From positions 1 through 10,840 of the forward strand of contig NZ_JBEXCV010000225.1 of the NCBI RefSeq assembly GCF_040605455.1: DNA of 10,840 nt, given 5' to 3'. A program made the position numbers and the translations under genes. Source of the DNA: Embleya sp040605455 (lineage in GTDB: Bacteria; Actinomycetota; Actinomycetes; Streptomycetales; Streptomycetaceae). The notes under the pieces were generated by a model. It worked only from the letters and a program-made list of their open reading frames with translations, made no database searches and was not told the origin of the DNA. Below are positions 1 through 6,075 of this stretch, one piece after another (position 1 is the first letter of the stretch; every line of letters begins with the position of its first letter).

Positions 1-60
1 CAGATGCACGGACGCGCCGGATTCGACCTCCTCCGCCACCGCATCCTCCTCCCACAATGA
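1..60 (+). CDS. ISL3-type transposase, C-terminal end (partial)
   Basis: The window opens in frame inside a coding region that reads QMHGRAGFDLLRHRILLPQ and stops at a TGA at 58-60. The pattern (R)QM-x-GRA-x-x-x-LLR-x-R-x-LL is, from memory, how ISL3-family (IS204/IS1001/IS1165) transposases end. Only 19 residues are visible; the catalytic DDE domain would lie to the left of the window. IS5-type transposases can end in a similar GRA-FDLLR pattern, so the family call is moderate. The inverted-repeat-like end 35 bp downstream supports an insertion sequence. Confidence 0.6.
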   Translation, partial: QMHGRAGFDLLRHRILLPQ

Positions 61-95
61 GGACGCAGCGTCACCACCGACTACGGAACAGAGCC
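61..95 (+). mobile_element. Right end of an ISL3-type insertion sequence
   Basis: After the transposase stop, 35 bases run to a sharp end at 95. Read from the outside inward on the minus strand, the end begins GGCTCTGTTCCGTAGT, the GG-x-TCT-x-TTC style terminus typical of ISL3 elements. These elements usually duplicate 8 bp of target; if the end is at 95, the duplicated target would be TAAATCCT at 96-103. The left end is outside the window, so neither the inverted repeat nor the duplication can be confirmed. Confidence 0.5.
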
Positions 96-159
96 TAAAT
101 CCTGATACTCCCACCGTGTGCACGAGGGTAGGGCGCGGACCCGGTCGTCCGTCGGTGCT

Positions 160-858
160 TCAGCCGCTTGCCCGGTGCATCGCCAATCTCGCCGCAGGCC
201 GGCAGTAGCGGCCGTGGGCGGCGGCGTGGTGTTCGAAGTGCGGCGGGAGCCAGGTGCCGGCGAGCAGCCGAGGGTGTGCCGGGAAGGAGTCGAGCGCGGC
301 CAGGGCGAACAGCAGCGAGGCCCAGCCGGAGTGCAGCCGGATGCTCATGTAGCCGTTGCCGTAGGTGTCCTGGAACGAGGCCTGGAAGACGCCGGGGCCG
401 GGCAGGTCCACCGCGTCCAGGCCGTTCCAGTACAGCGACAACGGCGCGATCGGGTGTACCAGGCGCACGTGTTGCATGGTCACCGTGACCTCGCCGAAGC
501 CGTCCGGCATCCAGCGCGGCTGCGCGTCGCGGGCGGCGTGGTTGCGCCGGACGTTGTTGCCGATCGCGTTCGCCGCCAATGAGCCGACCACGAACGCCGG
601 GCCGCCGAACACGAACATGTTGCTGTGTCGGTAACTGCCGTTGCCCGCCGCCCGCATGGTGAACCGCTCGGCCTGCCCCGTGGCCAGCGCCCGATCGCCG
701 GCATCCAGCCGGATCGGGCTGGGCACGAGCGGTCGTTGCGCGACGCGGTCCTCGATCACGTCGGCGACCACGTCGCACGTGTAGAGCAGGAAGTCGTCCA
801 GCGGGGTCCACGGCGGCACCTGCCCGCGGGACCCCTGCATCTCGATTCCGTTCATCAT
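160..858 (-). CDS. Actinobacterial protein of unknown function
   Basis: A 232-residue protein whose function I do not recognise. Tandem ATG codons at 858 and 855 open the part with real protein character; an in-frame extension to 1134 translates a low-complexity tract and was discarded. No strong ribosome site is visible (a G-run about 5 nt upstream). Residues 81-100 form a hydrophobic glycine-rich stretch (MFVFGGPAFVVGSLAANAIG) that might insert in a membrane. The second half (118-205) has an alternating beta-like pattern, VDLPGPG at 150-156, and a LxSxWAxLLFxLxALxxFPxHPxLL segment ending in WLPPHFE. Its spacing resembles actinobacterial proteins with a PH/GRAM-like fold; that is inference. 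It ends 64 bp from the IS end, apparently intact. Confidence 0.65.
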   Translation of the reverse strand: MMNGIEMQGSRGQVPPWTPLDDFLLYTCDVVADVIEDRVAQRPLVPSPIRLDAGDRALATGQAERFTMRAAGNGSYRHSNMFVFGGPAFVVGSLAANAIGNNVRRNHAARDAQPRWMPDGFGEVTVTMQHVRLVHPIAPLSLYWNGLDAVDLPGPGVFQASFQDTYGNGYMSIRLHSGWASLLFALAALDSFPAHPRLLAGTWLPPHFEHHAAAHGRYCRPAARLAMHRASG

Positions 859-959
859 CGCGCCCCCGAACCACCCGATGTGCGGCGGAGTTCGCCGTCG
901 ATCGACCGTTCCCCGCGAGCATAGCGGGACGCTCAGTGCGATCCCGAGGGATTGACGGT

Positions 960-1050
960 GATCGGGTCGACCGGGCCGGGCGTGGGTGGCCCCACAGCCG
1001 GGATCGGGTCGACTGGCCGCGCCCCTTCTTGTGCCACGATCCCCTCGACC
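960..1050. repeat. Three short direct repeats, GATCGGGTCGAC type
   Basis: GATCGGGTCGAC occurs exactly at 960-971 and 1002-1013 (42 bp apart), and a variant, GATCCCCTCGACC, occurs at 1038-1050 (36 bp further). Each core contains or nearly contains GTCGAC, itself a palindrome. The spacing is close to multiples of a helical turn only for the first pair. They lie 100-190 bp upstream of the unknown gene at 160-858, where repeated regulator sites would be expected, but no regulator can be named. Confidence 0.5.
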
Positions 1051-1089
1051 GGACCCGACCCCGGACCCGTCCACCGCTCCGTCCTTCGG

Positions 1090-1157
1090 TGAATGAGTGA
1101 GTGAATGAATGGAGTGTGTGAGTGGGCGATGCATGGATGAGCGAATGAATATGTGGA
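1090..1157. repeat. Imperfect TGAR tetranucleotide repeat tract
   Basis: From 1090 the plus strand reads TGAA-TGAG-TGAG-TGAA-TGAA-TGG, five uninterrupted four-base units. More TGAG, TGAA and ATGG units continue, less regularly, to about 1157. Base composition is far less GC-rich than the surroundings. It is non-coding as far as can be judged. Confidence 0.7.
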
Positions 1158-1223
1158 TGCCGTATACGTAGGACGATCACCCACGTTGGTCGTCGTCGAG
1201 TCGGTGCTCGGGCGCGCCGGCCG

Positions 1224-2336
1224 TCAGCAACCCGCCTCCGGGTCGACCCGGTTGTGCAGTTCCTCGCCCGCGAGATACCGGACCAGGTTGTCGCGGAAGA
1301 GCCGGAACACCTCGGTGAAGTGTTCGAACGCCGCGCTGGAGCAGTGAGCGGACAGGTACAGGTTCGGCGCGTCCCACAGCGGATCGTCGGCGGGCAGCGG
1401 TTCGGCCCCGACGACGTCCAGCGCCGCGCCGCCCAACCGGCCGCCGCGCAGCGCCGCGATCAGGTCCGGCTCGACGACGAACGAGCCGCGACCGACGTTG
1501 CAGTAGAACGCGCCCTCGCGCATCGCGGCGAACGCGGCGGCGTTCATCGTGCCGACCGTGTCCGCCGTCTCCGGTGCCGCCGACACCACCGCGTCGCAGC
1601 CGGCCAACATCTCGTGCAGGTCGTCCGGGTGGAAGAGCCGGTCCACGTGGTCGGCGGGCACCTCGACGCGCCGCCGGGTCGCATGCACCGTCATCCCGAA
1701 CGCCTGCGCCCGGCACGCCAGTTGTGACCCGATCCCGCCGACGCCGATCAACCCGAGGGTCTTGCCCCGGATCAGCCCGCCGAAGGCGGGCTTCCAGCGC
1801 CGTGCCTCCTGGAGCGCATCCAGGTCGCGATGCCGCTTGAAGAAGGCGAGCAATCGGGCGAAGACGAACTCGGCGATCGGCGCGCCGTTCACGCCCGCCG
1901 CAGTGGTCAGCCGGATGCGCTCGGTGGGCAGCCCGGCCGAGAGCAGTTGCCCGTTGCCCGCCGCACAGCTCTGTACCCAGCGCAGCCTGGGCGCCAGGTT
2001 CGCCACGTCGAACGGCAGGTCGGCCACCAGCACGATCTCGGCCCGGGCCAACAGGTCGCGCTGCTCGACGGTCAACGCAGGGGCCAGATCCCGCAGTTCC
2101 GGCCGGTCCGAGGCGCCCGGCCGGCCGCGCGCGGTGCGCAGTTCCTCGGACTCGACGTAGCGGCAGTCCACGATCTCCAGCCTGGGATCGAGCGCGCGCA
2201 CCGCGTCCAGGTCGGCCGCGAGCGCATGTGCGGGACGGATGTCCCAGGTGGACGGGTACATGATGCCGACGAGGACGGGCGAGGGTTCGGAGCCGTCGGG
2301 GGCGGGCTTGTGTTCGGGCTCGGGCGGGTCGATCAC
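1224..2336 (-). CDS. D-2-hydroxyacid dehydrogenase (NAD-dependent)
   Basis: Predicted to interconvert a 2-oxoacid and the D-2-hydroxyacid with NAD(P)H in the cytoplasm; the substrate cannot be read from sequence. It is 370 residues, within the family range. The nucleotide-binding motif GVGGIG is at 198-203. The catalytic set of this superfamily is present: Arg283 in CNVGRG, Glu312 in DVVGAEP and His331 in LSAHCSS. The start is the GTG at 2336: GGAGGA lies 8 nt upstream, the domain fold begins soon after (VLVGIMYP, residue 21), and the codon overlaps the stop of the preceding gene remnant as GTGA. The longer frame to 2732 adds only low-complexity residues. It would have been translationally coupled to the 2-oxoacid oxidoreductase now left as a fragment, suggesting a shared 2-oxoacid pathway. 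A glyoxylate/hydroxypyruvate reductase or phosphoglycerate-dehydrogenase-like role is equally possible. Confidence 0.9.
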   Translation of the reverse strand: MIDPPEPEHKPAPDGSEPSPVLVGIMYPSTWDIRPAHALAADLDAVRALDPRLEIVDCRYVESEELRTARGRPGASDRPELRDLAPALTVEQRDLLARAEIVLVADLPFDVANLAPRLRWVQSCAAGNGQLLSAGLPTERIRLTTAAGVNGAPIAEFVFARLLAFFKRHRDLDALQEARRWKPAFGGLIRGKTLGLIGVGGIGSQLACRAQAFGMTVHATRRRVEVPADHVDRLFHPDDLHEMLAGCDAVVSAAPETADTVGTMNAAAFAAMREGAFYCNVGRGSFVVEPDLIAALRGGRLGGAALDVVGAEPLPADDPLWDAPNLYLSAHCSSAAFEHFTEVFRLFRDNLVRYLAGEELHNRVDPEAGC

Positions 2337-2473
2337 GCGGATGTCCTCCGGTCCTTCGGTACGCCGAGGGTGTGCGTGGCGGCGTGCGTGTTCGCGAGGT
2401 AGTCCGGCGCGGCGGCGGTGTCCACGAACCAGCCGGTCGGACACATGGTCAGGATTTCCACGAACGATAAGCC
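2333..2473 (-). pseudogene. C-terminal remnant of a TPP-dependent 2-oxoacid oxidoreductase beta subunit
   Basis: The minus-strand frame contains GLSFVEILTMCPTGWF followed by a PDYL segment and LGVPKD, ending in TGA at 2333-2335. SFVE-(I/V)L-x-x-CPTGW is the pattern I associate with the end of the thiamine-pyrophosphate (beta) subunit of 2-oxoacid:ferredoxin oxidoreductases. Only about 46 residues remain of a subunit normally near 250-300; upstream sequence in all frames is low-complexity and shows no more of the family. The remnant keeps a GTGA stop-start overlap with the dehydrogenase, as expected of an old operon. Family identity is from memory of the motif. Confidence 0.5.
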
Positions 2474-2540
2474 GTCGTCTGGACCCCTTCGCGGATGCCT
2501 GGGAGGACCTTGCGGATGTGCCTCGTGTGGGTGTGTGCGC

Positions 2541-2556
2541 GGGTGGGGCGGGTGGG
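2541..2556 (+). other. Potential G-quadruplex
   Basis: The plus strand reads GGGTGGGGCGGGTGGG: four runs of three or more G separated by loops of a single base (with one spare G). This is the form expected to fold most stably. It lies between the divergent dehydrogenase and TetR genes, about 130 bp before the TetR start, at the end of a G/T-rich stretch from about 2524. Confidence 0.6.
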
Positions 2557-2577
2557 TGAGCGCCGATGGGTCGCAAC

Positions 2578-2649
2578 GGTTCGGAGAGGTTCGGAACAGT
2601 GAAGGCATATGCCGGAACGTTGTTCTGGATAGTAGATGCAGCGTTCCGA
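2578..2649. promoter_or_regulatory. Operator-like cluster between divergent dehydrogenase and TetR genes
   Basis: Several symmetric or repeated elements sit within 72 bp. GGTTCGGA occurs twice, at 2578-2585 and 2588-2595 (10 bp apart). GGCATATGCC is a perfect 10-bp palindrome at 2604-2613. CCGGAAC-GTT-GTTCTGG at 2612-2628 is a 7+3+7 dyad with one mismatch. GTTCCGA at 2643-2649 is the reverse complement of the TCGGAAC within the second repeat. TetR regulators commonly bind such dyads in divergent promoter regions, so this is the best candidate site for the adjacent TetR protein. The binding protein is inferred, not shown. Confidence 0.4.
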
Positions 2650-2688
2650 CCAACAAGAGCGTCGCGGGATCGAAGGTGGGGATCGCCG

Positions 2689-3189
2689 ATGGACGGGATC
2701 GAAGCGGCGAACTCCGCCGGTCTGATGGGCAACGCGGTGCGCCGACCGCTGGAGGCGCGGTGGGCGGCGTACGAGGAGGAGATGCGGCGGCTGGTCGACG
2801 CGACCTACCGGGTGGTCGAGCGCACCGGCAGCCTGGATCCGACGATGCGCGACGTCATGCGCGAGTCCGGACTGTCGAATCAGGCGTTCTACCGGCACTT
2901 CAGGTCCAAGGACGAGTTGCTCGTCGCGCTGCTCGACGACGGCCGGCGGCGGATGGCTGCGTACCTGGACCACCGGATGTCGGCCGCACCCGCCGCCCCG
3001 GGCAAAGTCGCGGCCTGGATCGAGGGTGTCCTTGCCCAGGCCGGCGATCCGGTCGCCGCCGCCCGCACCCGACCGTTCGTCGCGCACCAGGACCGGTTGG
3101 CCGACCTGTGTCCCGCCGAACAACGCGACTCGGTCGAGGCGATGGTCCGGCCGCTCCGCGACGCCATGGCTTGTGACGTCGGTCGGTAG
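2689..3189 (+). CDS. TetR-family transcriptional regulator, short C-terminus
   Basis: A 166-residue regulator. The N-terminal TetR DNA-binding domain spans about 29-77, with the helix-turn-helix in PTMRDVMRESGLSNQAFYRHF (51-71) followed by the usual SKDELL. The start is ATG 2689, with GGTGGGG about 6 nt upstream; the frame is open to 2566 but the extension is not protein-like. The ligand domain is recognisable (RPFVAHQDRLADLCPAEQRDSV, 128-149) but ends soon after, at 166, where TetR proteins usually reach 190-210 and have further dimer helices. The 3' end may therefore be truncated or frameshifted. It is divergent from the dehydrogenase and likely represses it and itself; whether the shortened form still dimerises is unclear. 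Confidence 0.85.
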   Translation: MDGIEAANSAGLMGNAVRRPLEARWAAYEEEMRRLVDATYRVVERTGSLDPTMRDVMRESGLSNQAFYRHFRSKDELLVALLDDGRRRMAAYLDHRMSAAPAAPGKVAAWIEGVLAQAGDPVAAARTRPFVAHQDRLADLCPAEQRDSVEAMVRPLRDAMACDVGR

Positions 3190-3236
3190 CCGGCCATTTC
3201 GTTCCACCCTCCACGGGCAGGGTTCGGCGAAAGACC

Positions 3237-3251
3237 CAGGCCGGCGGCCTG
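3237..3251 (+). terminator. Possible terminator hairpin after the TetR gene
   Basis: CAGGCC-GGC-GGCCTG is a perfect 6-bp stem with a 3-nt loop, 47 bp after the TetR stop. There is no T-tract, which is common for actinomycete terminators but lowers certainty. Confidence 0.3.
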
Positions 3252-3265
3252 ACGCAGCGCGACTG

Positions 3266-3293
3266 GTGACCTCGGAGGGTCACGCCGTAAATA
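3266..3293 (+). promoter_or_regulatory. Candidate gyrB promoter with an overlapping dyad
   Basis: GTGACC (3266-3271) can serve as a -35 element, followed after 16 bp by TAAATA (3288-3293) as -10, the only AT-rich island in the region. The -35 is also one arm of the inverted repeat GTGACC-TCGGAG-GGTCAC (3266-3283), so a protein bound to the dyad would cover the spacer. Transcription would start near 3300, giving a leader of about 300 nt before gyrB. Confidence 0.4.
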
Positions 3294-3299
3294 GTGCTG

Positions 3300-3605
3300 G
3301 AGACTCCACGCGGCAAGGCATCAAGAAAGCCCCCGAGTAGCCCCCTGTCGCATTTTCGAGGGGTTGAGGCAGGGGGGATTGGCTCGCGAGGAATAAGGGC
3401 CGCACGATGGCGCATGGAGGTCTTCTCGCCCCTTCGCCAAGGGGTGTCTCCGGTATCTTGGGCGACGTCCCAGCAGTCAATGGCCCCGAGGCCGGTGAGC
3501 CCCCGGACCCTGTTCGGGCTGCCCTGCCCCGTCTTCGCCGGCTGTCCGGCCGCTCCCGCACCGTGGTGCGGGAGCGCGGTCTGCCATGCCCGAAAGAGAG
3601 CATCC
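3300..3605 (+). promoter_or_regulatory. Long hairpin-rich gyrB leader
   Basis: No gene is visible here; the gyrB frame is open back to 3294 but the translation has no GyrB-like content. The leader contains inverted repeats CCCCCTG/CAGGGGG (3341-3347 and 3370-3376), a CCCCTT-CGCC-AAGGGG hairpin (3429-3444), and a perfect stem with 12-base arms (3551-3562 and 3565-3576) that ends 29 nt before the GTG start. The ribosome site AAGAGAG follows 5-6 nt before the start. Such a leader could carry post-transcriptional or topology-dependent control, but no known riboswitch class is recognised. Confidence 0.45.
3551..3576 (+). promoter_or_regulatory. Strong palindrome just upstream of gyrB
   Basis: Twelve-base perfect arms (CGCTCCCGCACC and GGTGCGGGAGCG) flank a central GT, so the RNA would fold as an 11-bp GC-rich stem with a 4-nt loop; in supercoiled DNA it could extrude as a cruciform. 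It is not followed by a T-tract and stops 29 nt before the start codon, so an attenuator or topology sensor is as likely as a terminator. Confidence 0.55.
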
Positions 3606-5639
3606 GTGACCACTTACGACACTCGCACCGTCGCCGATACCCCCGGATCCCAGCAGACCGGCCATATGGGGGCGGCGTCGTACGACGCCAACGCAATCGC
3701 TGTTCTGGACGGCCTGGACGCCGTACGCAAGCGGCCGGGAATGTACATCGGCTCCACGGGAGAGCGGGGGCTCCATCACCTGGTGCAGGAACTCGTGGAC
3801 AACTCCGTCGACGAGGCGCTCGCCGGGGTGGCCGACCGCATCGACGTGACGATCCTGGCCGACGGCGGGGTGCGGGTGGTCGACAACGGCCGCGGTATTC
3901 CGGTGGGGATGCACCCGGTGGAGAAGCGGCCGGCCGTCGAGGTGGTGCTGACCGTGCTGCACTCGGGCGGGAAGTTCGGGGGTGGCGGGTACGCGGTCTC
4001 CGGCGGTCTGCACGGTGTGGGTCTGTCGGTGGTCAACGCGCTGTCGACCCGGCTGTCGGCGGAGATCCGAACCGACGGCCACCGGTGGACGCAGGACTAC
4101 CGGGACGGTGCTCCCACCGCCCCGCCGGTTCGCCACGAGGCCACCTCACGGACGGGCACCTCGCTGTCGTTCTGGGCGGACGGCGACATCTTCGAGACCA
4201 CCGAATACTCCTTCGAGACGCTGGCCAGGCGTTTCCGGGAGATGGCCTTCCTCAACCGCGGGCTCACTCTGACCCTGACCGACGAACGGCCCTTCGCGCG
4301 CGCGACGGCCGCGGCCGACGCAGCAGACTCGGACCCGGCGGCGAAGACGGTCTCCTACCGCTACGACGGCGGCATCACCGACTTCGTGACCTACCTCAAT
4401 GCCCGCAAGGGCGAGCCGGTCCATCCCTCGATCATCACCATCGCCGCCGAGGACAGGGAACGGCTGCTGTCGGTCGAGGTCGCGCTGCAGTGGAATGGCC
4501 ATTACACCGACAGCGTGTACTCCTACGCCAACTCCATCCACACCCACGAGGGCGGCACCCATGAGGAGGGCTTCCGCACGGCCCTGACCACCGTGGTCAA
4601 CCGCTACGCGCGGGAGAGGAGGTTGCTGCGGGAAAAGGACGCGAACCTCTCCGGCGAGGACATCCGCGAGGGCCTGACCGCGATCATCTCGGTCAAGCTC
4701 GGCGAGCCGCAGTTCGAGGGCCAGACCAAGACCAAACTCGGCAACTCCGAGGCGCGCACCTTCGTGCAGAAGGTCGTCCATGAGCATCTGACCGACTGGT
4801 TCGACCGTAACCCGAACGAGGTCGCGGACATCGTGCGCAAGGCCATCCAGGCGGCCACGGCCCGGGTTGCGGCCCGCAAGGTGCGCGACCTGACCCGCCG
4901 CAAGGGCCTGCTGGAAACGGCGTCGCTGCCGGGCAAGTTGTCCGACTGCCAGTCGAACGACCCGGCGATGGCGGAGATCTTCATCGTGGAAGGAGACTCC
5001 GCCGGCGGTTCGGCCAAATCCGGCCGCAACCCGCAGTACCAGGCGATCCTCCCGATCCGCGGCAAGATCCTCAACGTGGAGAAGGCCCGGATCGACAAAA
5101 TCCTGCACAACCAGGAGATCCAGGCGGTCATCTCCGCGTTCGGCACGGGCGTGCACGAGGACTTCGCCATCGCCAGACTCCGCTACCACAAGATCATCCT
5201 GATGGCGGACGCCGACGTCGACGGCCGGCACATCAACACTCTGCTGCTGACCTTCCTGTTCCGCTTCATGCGCCCACTGATCGACGAGGGCCACGTCTAC
5301 CTCTCCCGCCCCCCGCTGTACAAGATCACGTGGAGCCGGGATCACGTCGAATACGCCTACTCCGACCGCGAACGCAACACGCTGCTGGAACGGGGCCGGC
5401 AGGACGGCCGCCGGATCAAGGACGACTCCATCCAGCGCTTCAAGGGCCTGGGCGAGATGAACGCGGAGGAACTGCGCGTCACCACCATGGACCCCGACCA
5501 TCGGGTCCTGGGCCGGGTCACCCTCGATGACGCGGCCGTCGCCGACGTCCTCTTCTCCGTCCTGATGGGCGAGGACGTCGAAGCCCGCCGCCACTTCATC
5601 CAGCGCAACGCCAAGGACGTCCGCTTCCTCGACATCTGA
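3606..5639 (+). CDS. gyrB: DNA gyrase subunit B, solitary paralog (possible aminocoumarin-resistant type)
   Basis: ATPase subunit of the A2B2 DNA gyrase, which introduces negative supercoils. The protein is 677 residues, full length for Streptomyces GyrB. The GHKL ATPase domain has Glu62 and Asn66 (QELVDNSVDEALAG), Asp93 (DNGRGIP) and the GGLHGVG loop. The TOPRIM domain has EGDSAGGS (462-469) and DADVDG (535-540), followed by RFKGLGEMN (611-619); the tail NAKDVRFLDI is GyrB-like. The start is GTG 3606 with AAGAGAG 5-6 nt upstream. The gene has no dnaA, recF or gyrA beside it, so it is probably a second gyrB. The N-terminal VTTYDTRT and VGMHPVEKRPAVEVV segments match my memory of the novobiocin-resistant GyrB of Streptomyces niveus rather than housekeeping GyrB. 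Aligned without gaps, E. coli Arg136 (coumarin contact) is Thr156 here, though housekeeping Streptomyces GyrB may share this. ParE is less likely. Confidence 0.95.
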   Translation: MTTYDTRTVADTPGSQQTGHMGAASYDANAIAVLDGLDAVRKRPGMYIGSTGERGLHHLVQELVDNSVDEALAGVADRIDVTILADGGVRVVDNGRGIPVGMHPVEKRPAVEVVLTVLHSGGKFGGGGYAVSGGLHGVGLSVVNALSTRLSAEIRTDGHRWTQDYRDGAPTAPPVRHEATSRTGTSLSFWADGDIFETTEYSFETLARRFREMAFLNRGLTLTLTDERPFARATAAADAADSDPAAKTVSYRYDGGITDFVTYLNARKGEPVHPSIITIAAEDRERLLSVEVALQWNGHYTDSVYSYANSIHTHEGGTHEEGFRTALTTVVNRYARERRLLREKDANLSGEDIREGLTAIISVKLGEPQFEGQTKTKLGNSEARTFVQKVVHEHLTDWFDRNPNEVADIVRKAIQAATARVAARKVRDLTRRKGLLETASLPGKLSDCQSNDPAMAEIFIVEGDSAGGSAKSGRNPQYQAILPIRGKILNVEKARIDKILHNQEIQAVISAFGTGVHEDFAIARLRYHKIILMADADVDGRHINTLLLTFLFRFMRPLIDEGHVYLSRPPLYKITWSRDHVEYAYSDRERNTLLERGRQDGRRIKDDSIQRFKGLGEMNAEELRVTTMDPDHRVLGRVTLDDAAVADVLFSVLMGEDVEARRHFIQRNAKDVRFLDI

Positions 5640-5660
5640 CCCCGGGCACTGCTCCCGCCC

Positions 5661-5682
5661 CCTCGGGCGCCCGACCCGAAGG
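5661..5682. terminator. Candidate bidirectional terminator between convergent genes
   Basis: Just after gyrB, TCGGGCGCCCGA (5663-5674) is a perfect 12-bp palindrome, and CCTCGGG (5661-5667) can also pair with CCCGAAGG (5675-5682) with one bulge. It lies between convergent gyrB and the TetR fragment, where a shared terminator is expected; there is no T-tract. Confidence 0.35.
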
Positions 5683-5709
5683 CCCCTGCCAACGGCCCGG
5701 GACGGCGGG

Positions 5710-6075
5710 TCAGTTCGCGGCCACGCTGCCGGGTGCGGCGTCCACGCGGTCCGGACGCAGGCCGTTGACCAGCAGCAGGAGCAGGTGCTCGGCCTGCTCC
5801 TGCGGAACCTGCTCGCGCATCCAGGCGGCGGCGTTCATCGGCGCGTGTACGTCCGCCGCCGTGACGTCGTCGCGGACCGCGCCCGCCTCGCCGGCCGAGG
5901 CCGGCAGCGTCTCGGTGATCGCGGCCATCCGCTCGCACGCCTCGTGCAATTCCGACGCCTCGTCGTCCAGTCCCTCCATCAGCAGCGCGGCGAGCCCGCG
6001 GTACGCCGCCGCGTGTACCGCGACGGCGCCCATCCAGCGGGCGAGGGCGTCCGGTGCCGTTGCCCCGTCCGGTGA
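5710..6075 (-). pseudogene. TetR-family regulator, C-terminal domain only
   Basis: The minus frame ending at 5710 contains about 120 residues typical of the ligand domain of actinobacterial TetR proteins: ALARWMGAVAVHAAAYRGL, then GLDDEASELHEACERM, a GAVRDDVTAADV segment, NAAAWMREQ, and an EQAEHLLLLLVNGLRP ending. The DNA-binding domain is absent. The frame stays open to 6513, but upstream of about 6075 the translation is arginine- and proline-rich, unlike TetR, and no helix-turn-helix with the YxHFxSKxxLL pattern appears in any nearby frame. The N-terminal half appears lost by deletion or rearrangement near 6075-6090. It cannot act as a DNA-binding repressor. Confidence 0.65.

Larger units (their letters stand above)
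859..1223. other. Intergenic gap with direct repeats and a tetranucleotide tract
   Basis: This 365-bp gap separates two minus-strand genes. It holds three related 12-13-bp direct repeats (960-971, 1002-1013, 1038-1050), a GTGGG/CCCAC hairpin (982-995), a purine-rich TGAR tract (1090-1157) and an 8-bp palindrome CGTATACG at 1161-1168. Reading frames through it give histidine- or arginine-rich low-complexity peptides without protein character, so I see no gene. The promoter of the 160-858 gene should lie here, but no clear -35/-10 pair stands out. Confidence 0.5.

Noticed and set aside
859..1134. N-terminal extension of the unknown gene
   Set aside because: It translates the TGAR repeat and adjacent gap into His/Ser- and Arg-rich residues; tandem ATGs at 858/855 start the protein-like part.
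2337..2732. N-terminal extension of the D-2-hydroxyacid dehydrogenase
   Set aside because: Low-complexity residues, overlaps the operator region and the divergent TetR start, while GTG 2336 has a good ribosome site.
3294..3605. N-terminal extension of GyrB
   Set aside because: No similarity to GyrB; it would translate the hairpin-rich leader, and GTG 3606 has AAGAGAG at proper distance.
4146..5594. Long minus-strand open frame opposite gyrB (482 codons)
   Set aside because: It is the antisense shadow of a conserved GyrB; its translation is Val/Asp/Ala-rich with no domain signature.
3606..5639. Reading the gene as topoisomerase IV parE
   Set aside because: The N-terminal GERGLHHLVQE, EGDSAGGSAKSGR and NAKDVRFLDI segments follow actinobacterial GyrB throughout.
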